This document shows, piece by piece, positions 28,007 to 34,699 of a stretch of 64,000 bases of DNA. Under the pieces are notes generated by a model. The model searched no databases and was not told the DNA's origin. It worked only from the letters and a program-made list of their open reading frames with translations. The DNA is from Micromonospora orduensis (GTDB lineage: Bacteria; Actinomycetota; Actinomycetes; Mycobacteriales; Micromonosporaceae). How positions within the stretch are numbered: position 1 is the first letter of the stretch; every line of letters starts with the position of its first letter. Location: contig NZ_VDFY01000157.1 of assembly GCF_006228125.1 (NCBI RefSeq), positions 39,600 through 103,599 on the forward strand, written 5' to 3'. A program made the position numbers and the translations under genes.

Positions 28007-28073
28007 GCGCGTCAGCGTACCCCGGCGCCCGGGGCTCATTCCTGGCCGAGCGGACCCACTCGGCGGCGCTCGG

Positions 28074-28427
28074 TCAGCGTTCGGCGGCTCCCCGACCGCG
28101 GCGTCCGAACGGCACCACCGCCGCGTCCTGGCCGTGGCTCAACAGGTAGCCCTCCACGAACCCGGTGTTGCGGTCCCCGGTGTGGCTCTCGATCTCGTTG
28201 AGGCGTGCCACCAGGAACTCGGTGAGGGCGCTGATCCGGTCGTTGAGGCGCTCGTGCAGCTCGGCGACGACGGCCAGGATGACCGCGGTGCCGGCGCTGA
28301 TGAGCACGAGAAGGTTGACGAGCAGCGGAAGCTGCCCGCCGTTGACCACGAGGGTCACGACGTTGCCGGTCGCCCACAATGTCATCGACACCGTGGCGAC
28401 CACGACTGCCAACCACTTCAGGGTCAT
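28074..28427 (-). CDS. Small membrane protein with helical cytoplasmic tail
   Basis: The 117-aa protein has two membrane helices (residues 4-29, MTLKWLAVVVATVSMTLW onward, and 34-56, LPLLVNLLVLISAGTAVILA) and an amphipathic helical stretch (ELHERLNDRISALTEFLVAR) that may be a coiled coil, then a basic tail. AAGGAGGGG precedes the ATG at 28427. I recognise no family. It lies downstream of the XRE-type regulator gene on the same strand (163 bp apart). Confidence 0.65.
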   Translation of the reverse strand: MTLKWLAVVVATVSMTLWATGNVVTLVVNGGQLPLLVNLLVLISAGTAVILAVVAELHERLNDRISALTEFLVARLNEIESHTGDRNTGFVEGYLLSHGQDAAVVPFGRRGRGAAER

Positions 28428-28589
28428 GGACAGACCCCTCCTTCTGTCCCGCAGGGCTGGGTTCGGCCTTGTCCCGTCCCCCCGCCGACGACGAGCCCAA
28501 GCAGTACGAATAGGGACGCTAGCGTGCCCGTTCCGGCCCCGGAGCGAAACGAATGAACCTGACCAGGCGTTCTTTCGCCATCTGAGGAA

Positions 28590-29033
28590 CTAGCCTGCTT
28601 GATTGCCCCTTTTTCGGACATCGACCGGCAACGTTGGGCGATATGCGAGGTACCTGATGATCTCGCGGATGTGGAACTTCTCCGCGTCCGACACGTCCGG
28701 GTCGATGAGCCGGCGCAGCAGCGCCTCCACGTCGGGGTCCATCGGAGGGGCGGGTTGGGCGGCGCGCGGGCCGTTCGCGGCGCGGTCCCAGCCGAGCGCG
28801 GCGAAGGCGGCGGCCGGGTTGAGCCCCAGACCCTCGCAGAAGGCGACCACCCGTTCGGCCTCCGGGTCGCTGGCCCAGTCGCCCCGGACCCACCGGTTGA
28901 TGGTCTGCCGGGACACGCCGGTGCGCCGCGACACCTCGGTGCCGCTCCAGGCCCGGGTCGCCCGCGCCTCGTCCAGGGCGCGGCGAACGAAGGTGGCGAA
29001 GGCGATCTTCCGCGCATTGGCCGTCTCGGTCAC
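28590..29033 (-). CDS. XRE-type helix-turn-helix regulator
   Basis: The 147-aa product starts VTETANARKIAFATFVRRAL and has a Cro/CI-type domain at about residues 12-70, with recognition-helix region SRRTGVSRQTINRWVRGDW. The C-terminal half (PPMDPDVEALLRRLIDPDVS, then EKFHIREIIRYLA) is helical and probably dimerises. TACGGT (29045-29040) lies 6 nt before the GTG, so the start is firm and leaderless. It diverges from the cluster of very small ORFs at 29218; the palindrome at 29083-29102 between them is a good candidate for its operator. Confidence 0.83.
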   Translation of the reverse strand: MTETANARKIAFATFVRRALDEARATRAWSGTEVSRRTGVSRQTINRWVRGDWASDPEAERVVAFCEGLGLNPAAAFAALGWDRAANGPRAAQPAPPMDPDVEALLRRLIDPDVSDAEKFHIREIIRYLAYRPTLPVDVRKRGNQAG

Positions 29034-29082
29034 CCCGTGACCGTACGGCGAGGCATCGGCGGACGTGCGTCCGGGCGCGCCT

Positions 29083-29102
29083 CTGTCACGCGAACGTGAC
29101 AG
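29083..29102. promoter_or_regulatory. Perfect operator-like palindrome
   Basis: CTGTCACG-CGAA-CGTGACAG is a perfect 8-4-8 inverted repeat between the divergent regulator gene and the small-ORF operon. Two further TGTCACG half sites occur at 29208-29214 (touching the -10 TACTGT of the operon) and at 29236-29242. Binding by the XRE protein is inferred. Confidence 0.6.
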
Positions 29103-29217
29103 GCCTCTCGGATTTCCGGTAAACGATCCAGTGCCACTCTTGAGGGGTCTCACCCGGGCAGAATAGATGCCCGTAGTGGTGAAGGTAAACGGACGAAAAG
29201 CTGATACTGTCACGCTC

Positions 29218-29301
29218 ATGGGACAACCTACGGTGTGTCACGTGCATGAGACGACTGGTGCTCACATGCGTCACGCCCCCGGTTCCGAGGGGGCGTGGTG
29301 A
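29218..29301 (+). CDS. Leaderless 27-aa small ORF, His/Cys-containing
   Basis: MGQPTVCHVHETTGAHMRHA and seven more residues. TACTGT (29205-29210) ends 7 nt before the ATG, the same leaderless spacing as at many genes here, and the stop TGA overlaps the GTG of the next gene (GTGA, 29298-29301). One Cys and four His (C7, H8, H10, H16, H19) are packed into 13 residues, which could bind metal, though no known zinc motif fits. It may be a true small protein or a leader peptide whose translation feeds ribosomes into the next gene. Confidence 0.5.
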   Translation: MGQPTVCHVHETTGAHMRHAPGSEGAW

Positions 29302-29642
29302 CCGAGCTCGCCACCCGAGCCCAGGCCTTCGGGCTGATCGCCGAGGGGGTCGCCGCAGGGCTGACCGCCCCATGGCGCCTCTACCTCGCCCGAGGCTGCC
29401 GCTATCTGTCATTGAGTGTCGGCGACCGCACCGAGTGGAACGCCTGGCGTACCCATCTCGGCTGTCCGGAGCTGAGCGTCCGCGTGTACGACGCCGGCGG
29501 CGAGATCCGCCGGTCCTCGGTCGCCGAGGTCGTGCTGGACGGCTGCCGGATCAGCGTCGAGCTGGTCGAGGAGGTCAGCACCGACGACCTGGACCGGCTG
29601 CTCATCGCGGACCCCACCACCATCGAGCCGGAGGAGCGATGA
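29298..29642 (+). CDS. Conserved-looking hypothetical protein, 114 aa
   Basis: The product starts VTELATRAQAFGLIAEGVAA and is a compact alpha/beta protein with no membrane segment or recognised motif (LYLARGCRYLSLSVGDRTEW, then VRVYDAGGEIRRSSVAEVVL, ending in a Glu-rich tail). GTG 29298 overlaps the stop of the 27-aa ORF. GAGGGGG lies ahead of it, inside that ORF. Third-codon GC is high, supporting coding. Its own stop overlaps an ATG of a 12-codon ORF (ATGA). Confidence 0.65.
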   Translation: MTELATRAQAFGLIAEGVAAGLTAPWRLYLARGCRYLSLSVGDRTEWNAWRTHLGCPELSVRVYDAGGEIRRSSVAEVVLDGCRISVELVEEVSTDDLDRLLIADPTTIEPEER

Positions 29643-29677
29643 TCCGGCGACCGGGCCGGGCCGGAGCCGCCCGATGA
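29639..29677 (+). CDS. 12-codon linking ORF with ATGA overlaps on both sides
   Basis: [12 protein letters not shown]. Its ATG overlaps the stop of the 114-aa gene and its TGA overlaps the ATG of the next gene, both as ATGA. The GGAG ribosome site of the next gene (29663-29666) lies within it. It may be only a bridge for termination-reinitiation rather than a functional peptide. Confidence 0.35.
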   Translation: MIRRPGRAGAAR

Positions 29678-30009
29678 GCCCTTTCCTCGCGGTCTTCCTC
29701 GTCCTGGTGCTCGGTGCCACCAGCTACGCGGCCGGACGGCTGCACGGTCAGCTCAGCTACCGCATCGGCTACCGCTTCGGTTACCGGCAGGGCTACTTCG
29801 ACGGCGACCGGGGGGCCTGGAACCGGCGGCGGCGCGACGCCCAGGCGGCGATCGCCTCCGCCCTGTCGGTGTCCCCGGCCGGTGTCGTGCGCTCGGCCGG
29901 CACGGTCGCCCGTCCCGGCACCACCTACACCGGCTCGTCGTTCACCGCGCCGGCCGCCCCGATCACCGGGCGGCACCCGACCGGCACGCTCGTTCGACGG
30001 ACCGGCTGA
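29674..30009 (+). CDS. Small single-pass membrane protein
   Basis: The 111-aa product starts [20 protein letters not shown] (one N-terminal membrane helix or signal anchor), then [20 protein letters not shown], a Tyr/Gly/Arg-rich segment with a repeated GYR unit, and a Ser/Thr/Ala-rich tail. No family recognised. It is the last gene of the 29218 cluster. The next 270 bp up to 30282 hold no convincing gene. Confidence 0.6.
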   Translation: MSPFLAVFLVLVLGATSYAAGRLHGQLSYRIGYRFGYRQGYFDGDRGAWNRRRRDAQAAIASALSVSPAGVVRSAGTVARPGTTYTGSSFTAPAAPITGRHPTGTLVRRTG

Positions 30010-30281
30010 GCCGGCCGGCGGGCCGCCACGAGCGCGGTCCCGTCGACCGGCGCCACGATCGCGGTGCGTCGTCCGCGGCGGACACGCACCGTCGGGGTCA
30101 CGTCAGACCGGTGACGGTGACCCCACCGGCCGGGATGCGCGCAGGGGGCATGCATCCCGGCCGGATCCGCCGCGCCCGGCTCGCGCCGTGGCCGGTGGAC
30201 GACCCGGCGTTCACACGGCCGTCTCCGGAGATCCACGATCGCCCTCTAGCCGCGACGGTCCGGCGCGGCTAGCGTCTAGGC

Positions 30282-30425
30282 ATGGCACGGGGTTCTCCCG
30301 AGCCAGCCGGTCCGCCCGGATCTGCGACCTCGCACACGGGGTTCCGCATCCGACCCCGTGTCCCCGGGCACCGGAGGAGGCGGAACACGGGTGGCGGGTG
30401 CCCATCCGTCGGAGCAGGCCTGTGA
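30282..30425 (+). CDS. Leaderless 47-aa upstream ORF of phoH
   Basis: The ORF starts [20 protein letters not shown] and contains an Arg cluster (GHRRRRN, with two adjacent rare AGG codons). TAGCGT (30270-30275) ends 6 nt before the ATG, and its stop TGA (30423-30425) overlaps the GTG of phoH in a GTGA. Codon use is less GC3-biased than in the neighbours. It is likely a regulatory leader ORF coupled to phoH; a purely structural leader is also possible. Confidence 0.45.
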   Translation: MARGSPEPAGPPGSATSHTGFRIRPRVPGHRRRRNTGGGCPSVGAGL

Positions 30426-31837
30426 CGACTCGCCGTACCACCGCCGGTGCCGATCAGACCCCGGCCGCGACTGCCACGACCCGCCGCGCCACCAGGAGCC
30501 GCCGTACGGCGGCGACCGCGCCGGCCGACCCCAAGGAGCCGCGACCAGCGGGCCAGGCGTTCGTCCTGGACACGTCCGTGCTGCTCTCCGACCCGGCGGC
30601 GTTCCACCGGTTCGCCGAGCACGAGGTGGTGCTGCCGCTGGTGGTCATCACCGAGTTGGAGGGCAAGCGGCACCATCCGGAGCTGGGCTGGTTCGCCCGG
30701 CAGTCGCTGCGCATGCTCGACGAGTTGCGCGTCCGGCACGGCCGACTGGACACGCCGGTGCCCGCCAACGACGCCGGCGGCACCCTGCGGGTGGAGCTGA
30801 ACCACACCGACGACGGGGTGCTGCCACCCGGCTTCCGGACCGAGAGCAACGACGCCCGGATCCTCTCCGTGGCGCTCAACCTCGCCGCGGAGGGGCGGGA
30901 GGTCACGCTCGTCAGCAAGGACATGCCGCTGCGGGTCAAGGCCGCCTCGGTGGGCCTGCGGGCCGACGAGTACCGGCACGGCCAGGCCAGCGACCCGACC
31001 TGGACGGGCATGTCCGAGCTGGAGCTGGGTGAGGAGCAGATCTCTTCGCTGTACGCGGGGGAGACGCTCGACGTGGACGAGGCGGCCGGGCTGCCGTGCC
31101 ACACCGGCCTGGTGCTGCACTCGACGCGCGGCTCCGCGCTCGGGCGTGTGCTGCCGGACAAGTCGGTCCGCCTGGTCCGGGGGGATCGGGAGGCGTTCGG
31201 GCTGCACGGCCGGTCGGCCGAGCAGCGGGTCGCCCTGGACCTGCTGCTCGACGAGTCGATCGGGATCGTCTCGCTGGGCGGGCGGGCCGGTACGGGCAAG
31301 TCCGCGTTGGCGCTCTGCGCCGGCCTGGAGGCGGTGATGGAGCGTCGCCGGCACAAGAAGGTGATCGTGTTCCGCCCGCTGTACGCCGTCGGTGGCCAGG
31401 AGCTGGGCTACCTGCCGGGTTCGGAGTCGGAGAAGATGTCGCCGTGGGCCCAGGCGGTCTTCGACACGCTCGGGGCGGTGGTGCACGAGAACGTGCTGGA
31501 GGAGGTCACCTCGCGGGGCATCCTGGAGGTGCTGCCGCTGACCCACATCCGGGGGCGCAGCCTGCACGACGCCTTCGTGATCGTGGACGAGGCCCAGTCG
31601 CTGGAGCGGGGGGTCCTGCTGACCGTGCTGTCCCGGATCGGGCAGGGCTCCCGGGTCGTGCTCACGCACGACGTGGCCCAGCGGGACAACCTGCGGGTGG
31701 GGCGGCACGACGGGGTGACAGCCGTGATCGAGGCGCTCAAGGGTCATCCGCTCTTCGCCCACGTCACGCTCAGCCGTTCGGAGCGGTCGCCGATCGCCGC
31801 GATGGTGACGGATCTTCTGGAGGACATCCCGCTGTGA
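30422..31837 (+). CDS. PIN-PhoH fusion protein (PhoH2 type)
   Basis: The 471-aa product has a basic N-terminal tail ([12 protein letters not shown]...), a PIN nuclease domain (about residues 45-180: [18 protein letters not shown] with the first Asp, [42 protein letters not shown]) and a PhoH ATPase (about 245-465: Walker [16 protein letters not shown], Walker [14 protein letters not shown], then [14 protein letters not shown]). PhoH2 proteins unwind and cut RNA. GTG 30422 is chosen because GGAGCAGG precedes it and it overlaps the upstream ORF stop. Earlier in-frame starts would extend into the promoter. Confidence 0.9.
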   Translation: MTTRRTTAGADQTPAATATTRRATRSRRTAATAPADPKEPRPAGQAFVLDTSVLLSDPAAFHRFAEHEVVLPLVVITELEGKRHHPELGWFARQSLRMLDELRVRHGRLDTPVPANDAGGTLRVELNHTDDGVLPPGFRTESNDARILSVALNLAAEGREVTLVSKDMPLRVKAASVGLRADEYRHGQASDPTWTGMSELELGEEQISSLYAGETLDVDEAAGLPCHTGLVLHSTRGSALGRVLPDKSVRLVRGDREAFGLHGRSAEQRVALDLLLDESIGIVSLGGRAGTGKSALALCAGLEAVMERRRHKKVIVFRPLYAVGGQELGYLPGSESEKMSPWAQAVFDTLGAVVHENVLEEVTSRGILEVLPLTHIRGRSLHDAFVIVDEAQSLERGVLLTVLSRIGQGSRVVLTHDVAQRDNLRVGRHDGVTAVIEALKGHPLFAHVTLSRSERSPIAAMVTDLLEDIPL

Positions 31838-31871
31838 CGGTGGTTTTGTAGGGGTTTATCCACATTTTACG

Positions 31872-31887
31872 TGTGGTGCAGATCACA
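31872..31887. promoter_or_regulatory. Crp-like operator upstream of wall hydrolase gene
   Basis: TGTGG-TGCAGA-TCACA matches Crp consensus TGTGA-N6-TCACA at nine of ten positions. It begins 243 bp before the start codon of the transglycosylase-like gene. In Mycobacterium tuberculosis Crp controls the wall-lytic rpfA gene, so the context is suggestive. Confidence 0.5.
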
Positions 31888-32095
31888 AAGCGTGCGGTCC
31901 GTTTCCCATCGGCCTCACTGTGCGCGATGGTGTCCCACGAGCGCCCACGCACCACGAGCATCGTTGACGATCGTTCGTCCCGGGACGGACGGCATAGGCG
32001 AAGGTAGGTGCGTCGGCGCGACCGGCAACCGGTCGGGGCGCTCGCGGCACGGTCGACGGCCAGATGTGGCCGGGCGCCGCGCCGCGTCCTTGCCC

Positions 32096-32123
32096 CCGAC
32101 GAAGGGACCGCTTCGTGAGTCGG
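32096..32123 (+). promoter_or_regulatory. Hairpin enclosing ribosome site and start codon
   Basis: CCGAC-GAAG (32096-32104) can pair with CTTC (32111-32114) and GTCGG (32119-32123), leaving GTGA, the start codon plus one base, as a bulge and GGACCG as the loop. The GAAGGGA ribosome site is in the stem and loop. The 5' region back to the Crp-like site (about 230 nt) is otherwise GC-rich and structured, with a GACCGG-CAA-CCGGTC hairpin. Confidence 0.45.
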
Positions 32124-32792
32124 CTGTGGAGCCGGTTGGGTGCCCGTACGGCCGCTGTCGCGCTGCTCTCCGTGGGCGTCGCCGGTGGCTTCTACCTGGG
32201 CGAAGACCGAGAAACCCAGCAACAGGGCCTGACCGAGCAGGTCAGCCTCGAAGTCGACCGGGCCGACCTCGCGTACCAGCGCGAGCGGCACGCCGCCCAC
32301 CAGGTGCAGTTCGCCAAGCAGCGGGCCGCCGAGTACCAGGCCAAGCTGCGGGCGGCGCAGGCTGCCAAGGAGGCCGCCGAGCGGGCCCGCAAGGCCGAGG
32401 CCGCCGCGGCGTCCCGCAAGCGCGAGCGCGACGCGGCCAACGCGGCCGCCAAACCGTACGACGGGCCGATCCCCGCGTCCTGCGCGGAGTACAGCGGCAA
32501 CCGCAAGACCGGTTGCGCGCTGATGATCGACGCGGGCTTCGGCATCGCCGAGTTCCCGTGCCTGGAGAAGCTCTGGACCAAGGAGAGCGGCTGGAACCAC
32601 AAGGCCAGCAACTCCTCCTCCGGGGCGTACGGCATCCCCCAGTCGCTGCCGGGCAGCAAGATGGGCTCGGTCGCGGACGACTGGCGTACCAACCCGGCCA
32701 CCCAGATCAAGTGGGGGCTGGGCTACATCAAGGGCAGGTACAAGACGCCCTGTGGCGCCTGGAACTACTTCCAGAACAACGGCCACTACTGA
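32115..32792 (+). CDS. Secreted coiled-coil protein with lytic transglycosylase-like domain
   Basis: The 225-aa product has an N-terminal export signal or anchor (residues 9-27, ARTAAVALLSVGVAGGFYL), a long Ala/Glu/Lys/Arg-rich coiled coil (about 48-113), and a C-terminal SLT/resuscitation-factor-like domain from residue 121: LWTKESGWNHKASNSSSGAY with catalytic-type Glu157, GIPQSLPG and IKWGLGYIKGRYKTPCGAW. It should cleave peptidoglycan glycan strands outside the cell. GTG 32115 follows GAAGGGA. Expression may be controlled by the Crp-like site and start-codon hairpin upstream. A strong terminator follows 8 nt after the stop. Confidence 0.82.
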   Translation: MSRLWSRLGARTAAVALLSVGVAGGFYLGEDRETQQQGLTEQVSLEVDRADLAYQRERHAAHQVQFAKQRAAEYQAKLRAAQAAKEAAERARKAEAAAASRKRERDAANAAAKPYDGPIPASCAEYSGNRKTGCALMIDAGFGIAEFPCLEKLWTKESGWNHKASNSSSGAYGIPQSLPGSKMGSVADDWRTNPATQIKWGLGYIKGRYKTPCGAWNYFQNNGHY

Positions 32793-32799
32793 CGTCATC

Positions 32800-32836
32800 G
32801 ACGGCGGGGCGGGTGGCGACCACCCGCCCCGCCGTC
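32800..32836. terminator. Strong GC-rich hairpin terminator
   Basis: Perfect 17-bp arms at 32800-32816 and 32820-32836 (GACGGCGGGGCGGGTGG and its complement) with a CGA loop, directly after the transglycosylase-like gene. No U-tract. Confidence 0.85.
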
Positions 32837-32905
32837 GCGCGTACACCCGGTGGGCGGACGGGACGCGAGTGGCGGCGGACCCTTTTTGCTGATAGCAGTT
32901 GGGGG

Positions 32906-33559
32906 GTGAGCCTGCACCCGCCAAGCGGCGACCCCTTCCGGTTCGGCACCGAGGCGTTCTACGCCGCGCTCGGCCGGGCCTTTGTCGCCATGTGCGCGGT
33001 GGTCCCGTTCCTCTTCCTCATCGAGGCCGTCGACCAGGGGCTCGCGTTCGGCCTCGACGCCACGGCCGGCATCATCCCGCACCGCATCGACGGCCTGGAC
33101 GGGGTCTTCTTCTCCCCGTTCCTGCACCACGGCTTCGACCACCTGTACAGCAACAGCATCCCGCTGATTCTGCTCGGCACGTTCGTGCTGGCCGCCGGCG
33201 CCCGTCGATTCCTCTGGTCGACCCTGGTCATCATCCTGGTCAGCGGGCTCGGCGTCTGGTTCACCGGTTCGCCCAACTCGGTGGTGGTCGGCGCCAGCGG
33301 GGTGATCTTCGGTTACCTGGGCATCCTGCTCACCCGGGGCATCGTCGAGCGCAGCTGGTGGAACTTCGCGGTCTTCCTGCTGGTCGGCCTGCTCTACGGC
33401 TGGCAGCTCGTCGGCATCCTCCCCACCGACGAGCGGATCTCCTGGCAGGGCCACCTGTTCGGGCTGCTCGGCGGGGTGGTCGCCGCGATCCTGTTCCGTC
33501 GTCGCCGGCCCACCGTCGACGGGCCGGACTACTCCGGGTCCACGCTCAGCCTGCCCTGA
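32906..33559 (+). CDS. Rhomboid-family intramembrane serine protease
   Basis: The 217-aa protein has six membrane helices and the catalytic dyad of rhomboids: Ser131 in VVGASGVIFGYLG and His183 in SWQGHLFGLLGG. FLHHGFDHLYSNSIPLILLG is the helix-2 segment (usual HxxxxHxxxN). It cuts transmembrane substrates in or near the bilayer. GTG 32906 is preferred because the protein then begins just ahead of the first helix; a run of six G ahead of it is a weak ribosome site. Substrate unknown. Confidence 0.88.
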   Translation: MSLHPPSGDPFRFGTEAFYAALGRAFVAMCAVVPFLFLIEAVDQGLAFGLDATAGIIPHRIDGLDGVFFSPFLHHGFDHLYSNSIPLILLGTFVLAAGARRFLWSTLVIILVSGLGVWFTGSPNSVVVGASGVIFGYLGILLTRGIVERSWWNFAVFLLVGLLYGWQLVGILPTDERISWQGHLFGLLGGVVAAILFRRRRPTVDGPDYSGSTLSLP

Positions 33560-33665
33560 CCGGGCTCGTCGGCGCGCCTCTGGGACATGCTTGCCCGACC
33601 GCTGCCACCCGCCTACGGTCGAGATCAGCAAGCGTTGATCCGTGAGCGGAAAGCGACGGTACGCC

Positions 33666-34634
33666 ATGCGTGAGGTCGACATCGCCGTGATCGGGGCCGG
33701 GCCGTCCGGCCTCTTCGCCGCGTACTACGCCGGGTTCCGGGGGTTGTCGGTGGCGGTGATCGACGCGCTGCCCGAGCCCGGCGGCCAGGTCACCGCCATG
33801 TATCCGGAGAAGCTGATCCTGGACGTGGCCGGGTTTCCCGCGGTCAAGGGCCGGGACCTGGTGGCGAACCTCGTCGCCCAGGCGGCGCCGTTCGGCCCGC
33901 AGTACCTGCTCGGCACCCGGGCCGAGAAACTCTCGTACGCCGACGAGCGGCCGGTGCTCGGCCTGGCCGGTGGTGAGCAGCTCGGCTGCGGCGCCGTGGT
34001 GGTCACCGGCGGGCTGGGCAGCTTCAGTCCTCGGCCCCTGCCCTGCGCCGACGCGGCGCCCGGCAGCGGCATCGTCTACTTCGTGACCGAGCCGGCCGAG
34101 CTGACCGACCGGGACGTGCTGATCGTCGGTGGCGGTGACTCCGCCTTCGACTGGGCGTTGGCTCTGCAACCGCTGGCCCGTTCGGTGACCCTCGTACACC
34201 GGCGGGAGAAGTTCCGGGCGCACGCCTCGACGGTCGCCCGGGTGCTGTCCCTGCCGGTCCGGGTGGTGGTCAACGCCGAGGTCACCAGGCTCTTCGGGGA
34301 GGGTGCGGTGACCGGGGCCGAGGTAACCGTGCGCGGTGGCGCGACCGAGACGTTGCCGGTCGACACAGTGGTCGCGGCGCTCGGTTTCACCGCCGACCTG
34401 GGCCCCCTCGCCGAGTGGGGGCTGCGGCTGGACCGTCGGCACATCCTGGTGGACAGCGCCATGGCCACCAACCTGCCCCGGGTCTTCGCGGCCGGCGACA
34501 TCACCGAGTACCCGGGCAAGGTCCGGCTGATCGCCACCGGCTTCGGCGAGGCGGCGACGGCGGTCAACAACGCGGCAGTGGCCATCGACCCGAGCGCCCA
34601 CCTCTTCCCGGGGCACTCCTCCGACGCCGGCTGA
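33666..34634 (+). CDS. Thioredoxin reductase-like ferredoxin-NADP+ oxidoreductase
   Basis: The 322-aa flavoprotein has the FAD motif DIAVIGAGPSGLFAAYYAG (residues 4-22), an NADPH motif DVLIVGGGDSAFDWALAL in the middle, and the C-terminal FAD motif VFAAGDITEYPGKVRLIATG followed by GEAATAVNNA. The CxxC of thioredoxin reductases is absent, and EPGGQVTAMYPEKLILDVAGF is typical of the TR-like ferredoxin-NADP reductases (YumC type). It would pass electrons between NADPH and ferredoxin. Start is uncertain: GTG 33642 (eight codons earlier) or ATG 33666; I use the ATG because the FAD motif normally starts within a few residues. Confidence 0.86.
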   Translation: MREVDIAVIGAGPSGLFAAYYAGFRGLSVAVIDALPEPGGQVTAMYPEKLILDVAGFPAVKGRDLVANLVAQAAPFGPQYLLGTRAEKLSYADERPVLGLAGGEQLGCGAVVVTGGLGSFSPRPLPCADAAPGSGIVYFVTEPAELTDRDVLIVGGGDSAFDWALALQPLARSVTLVHRREKFRAHASTVARVLSLPVRVVVNAEVTRLFGEGAVTGAEVTVRGGATETLPVDTVVAALGFTADLGPLAEWGLRLDRRHILVDSAMATNLPRVFAAGDITEYPGKVRLIATGFGEAATAVNNAAVAIDPSAHLFPGHSSDAG

Positions 34635-34699
34635 CCGTCGGTATCGGACACTGACCGCTCCGTGTCCGGATCGAGACGGGCTGCCCGGAGCCTGGGGGG

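Noticed and set aside
28004..28039. Upstream ATG 28039 as otsB start
   Set aside because: It precedes the TACGCT hexamer that fits a leaderless start at GTG 28006, and the extra residues are not conserved-looking.
31888..32114. c-di-AMP (ydaO-type) or cobalamin riboswitch ahead of the transglycosylase-like gene
   Set aside because: Context is right, but I could not find the conserved core sequences of these classes; kept only as a structured leader.
31871..32905. Extension of the rhomboid frame upstream over the transglycosylase-like gene
   Set aside because: Open only because of GC bias; it overlaps a well-supported gene and a strong terminator.
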